64,000 nucleotides of DNA from Chloromonas sp. AAM2 (taxonomy: Eukaryota; Chlorophyta; Chlorophyceae; Chlamydomonadales; Chlamydomonadaceae). Below are positions 25,335 to 38,298 of the stretch, piece by piece. Location: contig QAXH01006800.1 of NCBI GenBank assembly GCA_004335635.1, positions 1 through 64,000 of the forward strand, given 5' to 3'. The notes under the pieces are model-generated. The model was given only the letters and a program-made list of their open reading frames with translations, had not been told where the DNA came from and ran no database searches. Made by a program: the position numbers and the translations under genes. The first letter of the stretch is position 1. Each line of letters begins with the position of its first letter.

Positions 25335-28300
25335 TCAGTTCGCGGCTGGCTCTGTAGCGGCCTTGGCCTTGGTGCGCTTGACCTTGGGCGCAGGCGCTGT
25401 GATCTTCTGCAAGGCGCAACATGCACACGCCGCATACAAATTAGATCACAGCATTGCAATCTTTGGTTAAAGCGACCCGCAACACGGCAACTCCAACGCA
25501 ATGCAAAGGCCCCGCCGTCACCAAGGTCAGATCAACACTGATTCTGCCCGCATCTCCCGACACATCCTTTTCATCAGCCAGCCCTTAACGACATCTTGAA
25601 CACTCACCCGGACCTGGAAGCGCACTTCCTTGAGGTCTCCATCCTGGTCGTCCAGGAAGCACTTGACCAGCTCCTCGTCGGCCTCCGGGAACTCCGACAT
25701 CAGCGTCCGCAGCTCCAATGTATACCTGTCGGGAAACCGCGGGTGACAACACGGTGAGTTCTAAGACGAACATAAGCAGGAGAATCATCAACCGGAATCA
25801 TATGTCAAAGGCGACAGGCAGCCTTGCGAGCAAGTAATTGGAGGGTGTACCGACCAAACCGACAAAATCGCCAGCTGCTCAACCCATGTGTGCATTGCAA
25901 TTGAGCAACCCTCGCATCCTTACTTGTATGCTTGAGTGGCAGGAGCGACAGGGGCCGACTCCTCTGGCTGCTTGCTTGGTCCTGCTTTGCCCTTGGCATC
26001 TGCCGCTGCTGGTGGCACTGTCACCCTGCCCCCTCCTGCTGCCTCTTCGCCGCTTGTCTGGTCCTCTGCCTTTCCATCTCCGATCTCCACCTCCATAAAA
26101 GTTACCTGGGCCTCCTTCTCCTCTCCCTTCTCCTCCCCAGCCCTGGCTACTGCCGCCTTGGCGGCCTTGCTGGTGCGTTGACGCTTTGTTGGTGCCTTCT
26201 TGTCAGCTCCCTCCTCCGTCTCCTCAGCACTCCCACTGGCGGCCTTCTTCCCGCGTCCCCGCTTGGCACCGACACCACTCACTGCCTTGCTCGTGCCCTT
26301 CTCCCCTTCCTTCACCTCCTGCTCTCCCTCCTTGTCATACATGACAGGTGCAGTGACTGCGGACTTTTTCTGCACCTTCTTACTGCCATTGCTCTCACTG
26401 GGCACTGGATCATCCTCCTTCTCCTCCTCAGCCTCTCCTTCCTCCTCCCCCTCCTCTTCCTCCCCCTCCTCAGCTACCTCTGCCTCCTCATCAGTGCTGG
26501 CAATGGAGGCAGCCGCAGCCAGCTGCTCAGCCTCCTTGCGGGCCTCAGCTATTGACGCCTGAAGCTTGCTGATGATCTCACTCATTTCCCTGCAGCAGCA
26601 TAGCTTATGCAACAAAAGTGGTAATATGCTTTCAGTGCCAAAGACAGATGTTTGCGATCAGACACTCTCAAGTGCAGCATGCTGATGTTTAAAAAAAATA
26701 GGCAAGCAAGCCTGGCAGCAAAGTTATCACTCCATGGCAAGGCCATAATCAATTCACGTACCCACGCTCAGCACGTCGGATCTCCTGAATATCAGGCCTG
26801 GTCCTGCCTGCTCCTTGCAGACATAGACCTTGTCTTGCCCTTGCCCCTCACCTGTTCACTTGTGCGTTGGACAGGAACTCGCAAATGTCTGTGCTGCAGG
26901 ATGGGCAGGGCTTAATGGCCTGCGGGCACAGCAAGCTGGGATACAACGTATGGACTCGACACCCAATGCCCAACCACCTGGAGTCAGAAACAATTACGGA
27001 ACCTGCAGTGCAGCATGAGGGAGCCGCGCTAACAGCTGCCTCGGCTGTGAACAATACCGTAGGATGGACAAAATCCAAAGAGCTTCTTACAAGCATTGAG
27101 TTCACAAAATGATTACACAACTGCCATGACTGCACAGAACGCGGTTGCAAGATTCCCAAGCAGAGTGCAGCATGCTGCCTGACCTTGCGAATGCGAAGGG
27201 AGCGCGCCGCATTGGGCGCCAGGATGTCGTCCTGACCTGCAAACTTCTTGTCCAGGCACCCCTTGCAGAAGTTGTGACCTGCGCGCACAACACGCCAGGT
27301 AAGATTGCCCTTGCCCAATCAACACAGCCAGCCAAACACACAAGGACATACGACAGGACGGACGCGACAAGTCCAATACTGTTATTTCGAATCAGATTGT
27401 GTGGTGACTGCTGTGAACACTGTTGCAAACGGCCTCACCGCAAGGCGTGCGTATGGGCTGCACCAGGATGTTCTTGCATGCCCCACACTTGAATTCCTTG
27501 AGGGCCTTCTCGTGCTCATTCAGACGAGCTTTGACCCTGCAATCCAGCACAGGTGCACATGTGCGTGTGTGCGTGTGTGTGTGTGCGTATCTCGTTCACA
27601 GCCTCGAGTAGTTCACAGCCTCAAGCACACAGCTGCTACTGCTACCCAACCGTTTTTGTGGTATGTCTATCTTCCTTGCGCCTGTCAGGAGCAAGTGCAC
27701 AGGCATCTGCTTCCTGTTCTGATTTTGTCAAAGTAATCTAGTCGCCTGGTACAGCCTTGACATCACACACGCCTGCTTACAGGAGATTGCTGAGACAGAC
27801 ATACAGGTTCCGCTGAGCCTGCAGTCCTGACCATGAGCAAGGAGCCAAACATGACATACATCACCTGCTGTTCCAAGCGATAACAAAGCAGGCATGTGCA
27901 CACCCAGAGCTGCTACTGCTACCCAACCGACTTTTGTGGTATGCCTCTTTTCAGAGCACTTGTCAGGAGAGCATGTGCACAGAAAATTGCTTGCTGTTCT
28001 GATCTTGTACACGCAATGCAGCCGCCGGGTACTGCCTTGACATCGCATCACACACGTCTGCAATCCTGAGCAGGAGCCACGCCTCACAAACAGGGATGGC
28101 CCCCAAGTGACTCACTTCTTGCTGGGGTCTGCGCTCTTCCTGGCGGCGCCTGGCCCTGCGTCAGTCGTGGGGGATGGCTGGGTCCAGCCCCAGCTCTCCT
28201 TGTCAGCCTGGTAGTCCCTGCAAGACAGGCACATGAAGCACATGTCCCCAAAACGGCCGTGGCAGCATGTCACTAGCTTGTCCTGCAGCATTTCAAGTGT

Positions 28301-31300
28301 GCGTAGCTGTGGTGCGGAGCACATGCAAGTGGCGTGGGGCGTTCTCTTCTCACCCACGACTCAGCTCTTGCATGGACACGGCCCTGCGTTCAGTCTGTTA
28401 CTCTCTGACTCCTGGTTTCTATGCGGAGTGTGATGGGGCACTGCTTCCCCTCTATCATCGCCCTCAGCCGGTCTGCACGGCACTTGACACATGCCTGTTC
28501 GAGTCATGAGCAGTACCGTGCCTTGTTTGCCTCACCAGTAGGGTTCCTTGCCCATCTCGTAGATCTCCCCCTTTGCCTGGCGGATCTCCTCCTGGGCCTC
28601 CTCAGGGACCTCCATGCGTACCTGGTCGCCTCCCTCTGCGATACCGAGCAGCAACACGCGCAACGGGCCTTCAATGGATGCTCTGTGTGTGTGTGTGTGT
28701 GTGTTACATCAAGGACGCTTTTTCTGAACAAGAACAAGCCAAAATGCACCAATGCAGCACTGAGCAACTGGTACTCAGCCGCTAGCAGCATGCACCTGTG
28801 TGTTGCCGCTGCTTTTGCAAGCTATTATTTGCAGCATTCAAGTGATGGATGCCCTGTGTGTGTGTGTGTCGTTTTGCATCTTGAGCGCTTTTTGCGCTAT
28901 GGGATGGAGCATTCAAATGATGGATGCATTCAAATGATGTAAAATGATAGCATGCAGCACTGAGCAGGTTGCAGCATGCACCAATGCAGCAACAGATATT
29001 CTCCTCATGACCCATGTCTGTTATGTAAAGCAATGCAGGAACGGCTGGTTGTTGTCAAGCACGTGTTCGTTCCAAGTTCCTGATGCAAGCCCGGTATCCA
29101 AGCATTGGCTTTGCTGCGCTCTTGTAACCAAAGGGCAATAATTCGTGCCTTGCCTTCTGTGCTCCAGGGTGCTGGGCCATTGTCACAGCGCACGAACAGG
29201 TACCGACAGACCAGGAAGTTCTGCATCCCAGGCTTGCGCCAGCACTTGAGGATACGGTACACGCCGTCGTAACGCACCTGTTGCATGTGTCACAGTCTAA
29301 GTTTAGCACGAAAAGGCCTGTGGACATGTGCGTGTGCATGTGTGCGGCGAACGCACGAAGGAGCGGCAGCTTGCCAGAACATTAGGCACACCCAACACTA
29401 GACAGATTAGGTTGACCATGGCACAGACTCCATTGCCACTGCTCATATCTCCAGGTGTGCGTAGTCGACCTCACTCTGAAAACTAACACATGATTATATC
29501 AGGCACTGCCCAAATGCAAAGCAACGCACCACCCACACTACCCACATGCCCGGATGCAGTGCACACGAAGATCTGGCAGTCCATGTTACCTATGTCTCAC
29601 CGGCTGCTCTTCAGTGGGTGCATAGTTGGACCTCTTCTCCTTGTGCGAGCGGACCACTCTGACAGGCAGCCCGCGAGTGCAGCTGAGCATCAGCGCCTTG
29701 TTCATCTTGGTGAACTCCTGGTCAAAGGACTGATCCTGCGGGCCAGACAAGCAGGACAGTGACAGAGTTGTGATTAACACACGCCACATCAGAGGCATAA
29801 GGACCAGCTGCTTAACCGGCATACGTGCTGTTTAATTGCCACATGTGGCAAGTCAGGCATGCAGCTTTTGATTGGCATGTGGCATGCGAACAGTGGAAAA
29901 CACAGCTGCCAGTCGCGCCTCACCTTGTTGGTCCTCTTGTTGCCTGAGAGGTCCCTGCCCCCTGAGCCCGTGTACAGGAACCACTCGCCCTCGTCCTTGT
30001 CATCCAGGTAGCCACCGCTCAGCACCACAGACTGAACAGGAATGAGAGCAAGAAGAGAAAACACGTCACATAAAGAACAGCCATGAGAACAACTGAACAG
30101 CAACAAGAGCGACACAGCGGATCTCATGAAAGCATGTGCATTCAGGCCCGGACGACGGCCCTCCAGAACATTATTCGGAATGCTCTCGGAATGCTCACAG
30201 AAACATGTACACCTGCCAGGGTTTGGCCTGGCATCACCGGGGCTGAGCAACTGTATGATGAGAACATGAACACAACAGCATGAGGTGCGGGTACACGGGG
30301 TTCATGAAGTGTGTAATGTACCATTCTTGATGTGCCTTCCATACCCTTCAGTGCGTACCTGTGCGCCCACTTCCGACTGTCCCGCAATGCCCGCCACGTG
30401 CGGGTAGTGCGCCCCCCACTGGCGGCAGTCCAGCCGGTCCAGCCAGTGGTCGCCCACAAGCACACCCTGAATGCATAGGGAGCAACACATGGTGAACAGG
30501 GTGTAGAGGGGCATCTGGAGTTTGAGATATGAATCTGGAGTATCAGGTAAAACACAGGTAGCAAAGATGGTATTGGTTTTTTCGTGTGACCAGTTGCGGA
30601 AGCATTGTCATGACCAGTTCCGAGTCTGCCCTCAAGTGTTCCAGCTTTGATGCAACATATGCTTGCACAGCCCAGACGCACCCGCTTCCGTTCAGGGTCG
30701 TACTCTGGGCCGATGGGGCCGAAGTAGTCGTTGGGTGTGGTGACCATGATGCGGCCAGAGCATGCGTTGGCTCGCCCGTTGCGCACGGCACGGTCTGTCA
30801 CAAACGCCTGCAACATGCAGCGGGCAAGACAACATTGGATATCGGTGAGCTACACAGTGCCTTGCAAATGCGCCAGACAGACCAGCATCCCTGGGCCGTG
30901 CACCTTGCACACACAGCTGTGCAATGCCTTTGCAATGCAAGCTTTGATGTTGTATGTGTACCTCAGCACCATCTTCACTTGTGGGACTTGAAACATGCTG
31001 CGTCTTCACTTGTGGGACAATATACAGCTGTGTGGTTTATCAGTGTGCCACGGTCGTGTGCACCTGCAGCTCACCTCATCAGGCCTGTTGCTGTCATCCA
31101 CACGCTTGGGCTCCTTGGCGGGGCCAGCAGCAGCCTGCGGAAGCATAGTTATGCAGCTCAGACTTGCAGGTTGGTCTACAACACTGCTCAGTACTGTCCT
31201 GCTGCGTCTGGCTCATCAAGTCGCATCTGTATCAATCCACCCCCATTCCACCCGCTGTATCCGGGATGTGTGCAGTACAGACTATCTCGTTTTGTGCAGC

Positions 31301-32576
31301 ACAGGCCCTTTGGGTTTGTTAACAACATGTGCTGTGCACTATGCAGACCCCTGTGCTGCCGCTGGCAATGTCTGAAGGTGCTCCGTCAATCATGAGTGAA
31401 TTGCCCCAAGACTAGTCGCACCTTCACAGGGTTCTTCGCCAAACGAATCGCCACAGTGAGCGCTGTGTTGATGCTGCAAGGAGAGCAGGACACGTGAAGA
31501 CACGTGACCAAGAGGTACATGCAACTTGAATCGGGTTGCAAGGCAAATGTGTGCGCTTTTTAGCACACTTCATCTTGGTGCTGTGGCATCCCAAGTCAGG
31601 TCCACCACAACCAACAATACACACCGAGCACACAAAGACATGGATTGTGAGGCGACAGACATGGACATACCGTGGGTTCTGGGCGAACTTGGATGGGAAG
31701 CCTGCCCTGCAAGTGGGGCAGGTCTTCTTGCCCTGGTTGGTCCACTTGTTGAAGCAGGCAAGGCAGAAGTTGTGCTGGCATGGGGCCTGCACGCACAAGT
31801 GTGGTCAACCAAGTGAACTGGCAGCCATGACTGTTAACGCAGTCATGCTCAGTGTTGATGCCTCACTTTGTGTTACAACGTAAATGCTTACCGTGACAGG
31901 CCGGTCACACAGGTCCATGCAGATGGCACACTTGAGGTTTTCATCCAAATTTGACACGACCCTCTCGCCTTCTGGCACTGCAGCGACAGTAGTTGTTGCT
32001 CCTGCGCAATGCCAAGTGCAGGACGGTGTTTTGAATGCCATAACTGCACCCCAATGCCATGGTCAGTATTCCCTGGTGCCCAGTCCTACACATGTTAAAT
32101 CATCCATCCATCCATCTGACTGCCGAACTGCATCATTCATGTGCACATCGTAAGCAGCCCGAGTCAGCGGTGCAATTCTTGTCCCAAACCATGAATTGTC
32201 CCAAACCTTGGAGTAGACGACGACTTGGATACTTTTGAAAAACATTCAAATGTAGAGAAGGCAACAGCATGCGCAAGTTCAATGCACAAGCGTCTCCTGC
32301 CTTGATAACAAGAGCAAGTAGCAGCCTGCGCTTTTCCGCGCCCAGCTGTTTGTGCTCACTACTCCTGAGGCATTACTTGACTTTAGCTGGGTACGCACCT
32401 GCAGTTTCCTTGTCTTGCGACTTGGCTTCCGCCTTTGCCCAGCTGCCCATCATCAGCTCCTGACGCTTGCGGGACTTCTCAGCCTCGGTTAGTGTCTTGT
32501 CCAGCATAATAGCCATGATGGCCTTGCGCTTCTGCGCTTCTGCATCGGCTGAAACGGCTTGTTCCGTAGAAGCCAT
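25335..32576 (-). CDS. UHRF/VIM (ORTHRUS)-type E3 ubiquitin ligase, RING-SRA-RING
   Basis: Eighteen exons (minus): 32399-32576, 31892-32001, 31671-31786, 31422-31473, 31075-31134, 30682-30807, 30359-30466, 29924-30031, 29601-29735, 29154-29277, 28536-28635, 28116-28217, 27439-27536, 27184-27278, 26852-26919, 25924-26589, 25608-25725, 25335-25406; 811 residues, all phases close. RING 1 spans about 84-122 (CAIC...CQHNFC...CPTC). The SRA/YDG domain, about 173-372, reads hemimethylated DNA; it shows [33 protein letters not shown] and [21 protein letters not shown] 2 spans about 457-512 (CGAC...CGHNFC...CPSC). Plant VIM proteins recruit maintenance methyltransferase MET1 and ubiquitinate histone H3. 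The N-terminal PHD finger of VIM and the UBL/tandem-Tudor of animal UHRF1 are absent. Exon 25924-26589 adds an acidic, then Lys-rich low-complexity region. The intron after exon 29154-29277 starts GC, not GT. Confidence 0.94.
27627..28078. repeat. Duplicated ~150-170 bp block in an intron
   Basis: Sequence from about 27627 to 27790 (starting near GCTGCTACTGCTACCCAACC) recurs in diverged form from about 27908 to 28078, including the TTTTGTGGTATG and TACTGCCTTGACATC-like parts. It lies in the intron between exons 28116-28217 and 27439-27536 of the RING-SRA-RING gene. Confidence 0.75.
28667..28905. repeat. Duplicated (TG)n-containing block in an intron
   Basis: Two diverged copies, about 28667-28730 and 28838-28905, each carry TTCAA..GATGGATGC, a TG tract and a CGCTTTTT segment. 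They sit in the GC-AG intron between exons 29154-29277 and 28536-28635. Confidence 0.6.
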
Positions 32577-32888
32577 TCTGATGTTCTGCAGCTCTGGGTA
32601 GCTGGGCTTGGAACGCAAATTCAACGTGACAGGCCGGTCTGTCGGTATTTGCGTACAAACGGCGAATGCCGGTATGTGCCAGCAATGGCCTTGTAATTGA
32701 TACGGTGGCTGTGCTCCACAGCATGCCACTGTCGTGAACCTGGGCTTTGAAAACCCTTTTGAAACGCGGAAACGGCAATTTTTAATCTTTTTCCGCTAGT
32801 TGTTTCGTGTTGGCCCACACGAGCACACGACATGCCCTGCCATGCTGGTGGCAACTGAGAGCGGCTCCCTATCTGCACACTGAGCAGT
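32577..32888. promoter_or_regulatory. Divergent intergenic region (312 bp)
   Basis: Only 312 bp separate the start codons of the RING-SRA-RING gene (-) and the Gln/Gly-rich protein gene (+), so both promoters and leaders share this interval. No specific element recognised. Confidence 0.6.
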
Positions 32889-35800
32889 ATGGGGGACACT
32901 ATTGATGGAGCGACTCTGCTTGGCGGCGACTCTGGCTTAGATGGCTTCCTGCAAGGATTAAATAACATGAATACAGACGCCTTGCTCGCAGCCGGGGGGC
33001 CTTTGGAGTTGCTGGACAATCCTACATCGCTACTGCCGTTTACGATGGACACTTGCCCCAGGCAAACAGCCGAGAGGACTCTGCAGGGCGCTACCGGCTC
33101 CAGTGATCTCTTGCAGTACACACATCAAGCGCCCAATGCAGGCGCGTCGCCTGGCGATTCCGCTGTTCCCGGTCAGTGGCAAACGGGAGATACGATCAAC
33201 TCAAGTTCAACCATCAAGCGCTCCAGGCAGCAGGCAGCTGAGGCGCAAGAAGATTCTGTACAGCCTCGCGCAACGACAAGGTGCGTTCTTTGCCGGCTTA
33301 CAACTTTTTTTGCAACTTTTTGCCTGTGGGGAGCTCAGGGCTCAGCCTCGTCGTTCTTGCAGGCCGCCCAGACAGCGTAGGAAGCCCAATGCCCAGCTGG
33401 AAGAGAAGCCTACGCAGCAAGCACAGCGAACAGCGAACACAAAGGAGTTACCAGGCGTGAGCCTGCATCAGGACACCCGCCCACGTCCTCATCAGCAACA
33501 GCTGCTGCCAGCACACAATGGCTTGACAGGCAATGACCCCATGGCGTTCTATGGAGGTGAAAGAGCATATGCAGCATTATATATATGCAGCATTACGTGT
33601 TCTGCATTCCCATATGCATGTGCAGAAACCCAGACTCTGCCATAGTGCATTGCTCAGGCGGTCATAAAACCCCTGTAACATGTGTTAAAACCCGTGTAAC
33701 GTAGGTTTGATAACACTCGGGGCGGTAGCTCCATGTGACACATCATCCAACATACACTGCTTCATATCCTAACTGTAGATCCCAGCACGTGCGGATCAAC
33801 TATCTCGGAGTCGGAGCTGAAGCACGCGTACTGCAGCTCAGTGCAAGCGCTCAAGGATTACATCACAGTGGCCAATTTGTTGAGCTACGACATCCTTGGT
33901 GCGTGGTGCAGTGCGACACCTGGTTCACAGCATGATACAGATTTACCTGTACATTCACAGACATCTAGTCCTAAACCTTGTTGTCTTTGCTATCATGCTA
34001 TTAGCACTTGTTCGTGTATGTGGCTCAGCTCAGCAGCCTAAGGCCATGATTGCAGAAGTGCTGCTGCTCTCTACACCTCAGATTATCATATAATTCATTT
34101 CGTTCTTTCCAACGCAGGGAAGAACTTGCCTGAGAAGCTCACCAGGGACCTCAAAATGTTGATCCATCAGATCAGCAAGGTTTGCCTCCAGGCGATCAAG
34201 CCAGACACACCGCACGTCATCAACGTGATCAGCAAGGACTACACACAGGCAACCACCGTAGACTGGGAGCTGGACAAGGGGCACTGGGTCAACGTCATCG
34301 CCCACTTGCAGCTCACCGACAACCAGGTCCGGCATGATGAGATTGTTTGCCATGATGTGAGGTCAGCTGGTGCACGGGGGATCCAAATACAAGGAGGGCA
34401 GTGCATCTGAAGCGCTGCAGGCAATCAGAGGATCTAGCTTTGAATGTGTTGAGAACAGTGTGAATGTGCTGGGTGTTCATCAGGCTGCTCTGCCAAATGA
34501 TTCTGCCGAATTGGTTGGTGTGTGAGCTGTGCCCCTTGCAATTCAGCTCCAACCTGGCAAAGTTATCCCCATCGCCAAGCAGGCCATGATTGCTGCCGCT
34601 CCATCTGACCTGGCACTGGCATGTTTGTACCGCACAGGTGATGGCAATCCTGCGAGCCCGGTCCATGCACGTTGACAAGCTGATGGGCATGTACCAGGAG
34701 CGTTCAGCACTGGCCCAGCGCGCACTTGAGATGGCGGCAGCCAGCTGCACTCAGGGCAATGCACGCCTGGGCGTGGAGGATCACAGCATGATGGGTGTGC
34801 TCATGCGCCATGGCTACCTGTACTGTGCACGCAATGTCATTACGCTGCATCACGTGCTAGAGCTCATGAAGGTGGGCCTTCATAGATGTGGGTCAAGCAC
34901 TTGCGTGGTGTGCGACACACTGGGCATGAAGGGAGTTGTATTCAGCAGGAACCCAGGCACACTCAGCATGGCATCACAAAGTGCATTGGGCCATAGCGGC
35001 CAGCCTTACACAGCCAATTGATTACATATTCACAGACCACTGCTTGAAGACGTGAGTACAGAAGCTGGGATCTCTCCTCTGCTGTCCTTGTGCTGCGCAA
35101 GTCGCAACGCACGCTGTCGCAACGCACCGTGTGTGTGTCGCTTGTCAAACATGGTGCATGACATCACGATCCATTGCATCATGTTATGGCAGGCGTTGCA
35201 TGCTGGGCACAGCCATACTGGCATCAGCCCCTGAGCCATGACCTGTCTCTTGTGCCATGATGACAAGCACTGATGGCTTTTGCACTTGCCATTATGCTGC
35301 TGCAGGACAGCATAGCACGTGAGCAGCGTGTTGTGATGGAGCTGTTCCTCAAGGTGGTGTACCAGGTGCTTTCGCCTGTGCAAGCCGCTCTCTTTGTGGT
35401 CGAGTCCTTCCCTTATCACTGCGATGTGTTGGCGCTAGGCAACGTGCTCTCCATGATGTATGGGTCCAAGATGGAGGCCATGGCAGGCCCGCTCAGCCCG
35501 GATTTTGGGATCTTTGGTGAGTCACTTGTCCTGGCAACATGCTTGCCCAGCTTTGCGCGGTATGGGTGTGTGTGCGTTGATTGGTCATGCAAGTTTGGCA
35601 TGGGAAGTGAAGGGCAGGTAGCGGCTTCGTCAGCATATCATGACGTTGTGTGCATTTCTGCGTGCCCGAAACATCAGTATCTATGCCAGGGTGCACCAGC
35701 ACCAGGCCGGCTGCACTTCCATGTCATGTCAAGCCCACATGCACATTGCATGATCACTTGATCTGCACGTTTGGAGATGTCGCCCCTGACATCTTTCGCC

Positions 35801-38298
35801 TGCTTGTTGCAGGTGGTGGCATCACAGGCACGTCCCTACGTTCTACATCAGGCACGCCAACAGATATTCTGGGCCGAGGGGCCGGCCAAAACAGCTCGGG
35901 GATAACTGGCGGGGGCTTTGGTGGCATGCCCATGCAGAATGGCCCTCATACGCCCAACGGCATGTTCAATCCTATGCCGAATGGCATGCATAAGCAGACC
36001 AACGGCCCATTGCAGAACGGCATGCCTGGCAGGCGAGATGGTTTAGCGCGGCTTCGCAGCTTTTTGGACACAGCTAGCCAGTCGTCCGGCATGCCAGGCC
36101 CAGATGCCACACTCGGCGCGCTCAGTAATGGGCTGCAGAGCTGTGTACAGAGTCACATGGGGATGCCCAACGGGACTTTACTACAGGGCTCAAGCAGCGT
36201 GCACGGCCCAGATGCCCTACCTAATGGCTTGCCGATGCAGGGATCAGGTGCCAGGCCTGGGAGCGTGATGGGAATGGATGGGCTGTCAGGCCTGCCCAGC
36301 CAGGGCCTGCCCAGCCGGCAGCTACAGAGCTTGCCAAGCCAGCAGCTACAGGGCCTGCCCAGCCAGCAGTTGCAGAGCCTGCCCAGCCAACAGTTACAAG
36401 GCCTGCCCAGTCAGCAGTTGCAGAGCCTGCCCAGCCGACAGTTACAAGGCCTGCCCAGTCAGCAGTTGCAGAGCCTGCCCAGCCAGCAGCTACAGGGGTT
36501 GTCCGGCCAGCAACTACAAGGCTTGCCAAGTCAGCAGTTGCAAGGCCTGCCAAGCCATCAGCTGCAGGGAATGCCCACCCAGCAGCAGACGCAGGGCATC
36601 GGCAACCAACAACAGCTCCAAGGCATGGGAGGCCATCAATTCCAGGGCCTGGGCAGCCAGCAGCTACAAAGCATGGGCATGCAAGGCGTTCGCAGCATAG
36701 GCTGCACGCAGCCAGCCAGACATGGCTTGATGCATGGAGCCAACGGTATGCTGAACTCACCACGACTAGGCATTGACCCTCTCATGGATGGCCTGCTCAG
36801 TGATGGCCGCCCTGGTAGCCTTGGTGGGGCCAATGGGGTCAGCAGTCGTGCCGGCCAGCCACGCAATCTGGGATCTAACGGAGGGCTGCCTGCACTGCTA
36901 CCTTTGGATTTGAATGGAGGCGAACAGAGCAAGGGCAGCAAGGGGCGGTCGGAAGGGGATGCAGTGGCATCTGCTTCTGGCGTGAACGGCAGCGTGACCA
37001 CTCCTGAGGCCAATGGCACGCTGCCATCAGGCTACCCCGGAAGCCCGGCATCCTCTAAGGCCAACCGACCGTCACGAGCCGGCGGCAACACGACACAACC
37101 AATGCAGGGCTGGATGGGGCAAAGCCCGCATGCCAGCATGGCGGATGGAGGCAGCGGGGGCCGGCAGCCGAACGGCAACATGCCCACAGTTTTGCGCACA
37201 GCGCTGTCTGGCCAGGCTGAGGGGCCCTTGGGACGCGTCAGTGCTGATCTTGCTGAGGCTTTTCGTAGCTTCAACAGCGGAGGTAGTGGCGGGGCAATGG
37301 CTGGCATGAACGGGCCGCCCTCGCCTGGGCTTGCAGGCAACATTGGGACGGGAGTAGACTTGAACTCTCTGGGACTGGGCATGCTTGGAGGGCCTTTTGA
37401 CATGGACATGCAGGCCATGGGCGGCATGGATCTGCATGGATTGCGTATGGAGGCACGCCATGCAGCTGGCGCACAGGCGCACGGCCTGCCCACACCCACA
37501 AACACCGACACGGGTGGGGCACGCAAGCAGCAGCAACAGAAACCGGGTGGCAATGGGATTCCTCTTGGGTCTCCTGAGCTACCTCAATCTGCCAAGTCTT
37601 TTTCCATGGGCGGCCAAGCAGCCAGCTCTGGTACGTTGCACCATTCTGCAAGCCTGTACACAACTGCTAGCTGAGCATCTGATAACGTAGCTGCACATTC
37701 CATGGGCAAGGTACATGGCACAGGCCTAATCAGTGCACATACTAAACTGTTAGGATGAATCCTGCCCAGCCACACACTCGCCTGCTTACATTGCCATCTG
37801 CACAACTACCATTCATTTCTTTACGTGTCTTTGTCAACTAGGCGGATGAACACGGAAGTGAATACTGAGTTTATGCATGAGCTGGCAGACCATCATGCGT
37901 ACCCTCACATCTGCCATGTCTACGCAGGCATGCCAATGCCACAAGGGTTATGGCCAGGGACAGGCCATGTGGGTGTGCTGAACATGGGCAACGGAGGCAC
38001 CGCTAATGGTGCTGGTGGTGGTTCCGGTGCTGCTGGTATGAACGGCACTGCTGGTATGAACGGCTTGGGTACCAGTGGGCTGCCAAGCATCAGCGTGCCG
38101 CCAAAGAGCATGCCGGTGCCTCCATCCATCAGTGTGCCACCCCCGGTATCAAGCGCGAGCGTCGGACGTCAGGGTGGTAAAGCGGGATCAGGAGCGGCTG
38201 GGCTGCCCGTCATCAGTGTCCCCAGGGAGCCGGGTCCCCTGGGGTCCTTGGATGCAATGCATGGCAGGGTACTGACGGAGGCTCTGGCAGGCAAATAA
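32889..38298 (+). CDS. Large Gln/Gly/Asn-rich protein with octapeptide repeat (unknown; possible transcription regulator)
   Basis: Eight exons in phase: 32889-33280, 33363-33556, 33779-33898, 34118-34326, 34638-34871, 35306-35516, 35813-37630, 37928-38298; 1182 residues. A short very basic patch (TTRRPPRQRRKPN, spanning the first splice junction) could be a nuclear signal or AT-hook-like DNA contact. Residues about 196-453 form a conserved-looking helical region (LKDYITVANLLSYDIL; GKNLPEKLTRDLKMLIHQIS; LSPVQAALFVVESFPYHCDV). This reminds me of the helical region that follows the leucine zipper in algal bZIP proteins, but no bZIP basic region is visible. Residues about 614-703 are tandem GLPSQQLQ units. 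The rest is Gly/Met/Asn/Pro-rich and probably disordered. Function not established. Confidence 0.75.
36294..36566 (+). repeat. 24-bp coding tandem repeat (GLPSQQLQ octapeptide)
   Basis: About eleven 24-bp units encode variants of (G/S)LPSQQLQ. Unit-to-unit differences are mostly silent or Gly/Ser swaps, consistent with expansion by slippage or unequal exchange followed by selection on the reading frame. Confidence 0.92.

Noticed and set aside
33287..33645. Read-through of the first exon of the Gln-rich gene, and the 180-codon frame over the second exon
   Set aside because: A GT donor at 33281 and an acceptor before 33363 join the exons in phase; the unspliced frame stops soon after and carries no conserved sequence.
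32889..38298. bZIP transcription factor assignment for the Gln-rich protein
   Set aside because: The helical middle is suggestive, but no basic region with the N-x7-R pattern followed by a leucine heptad was found.
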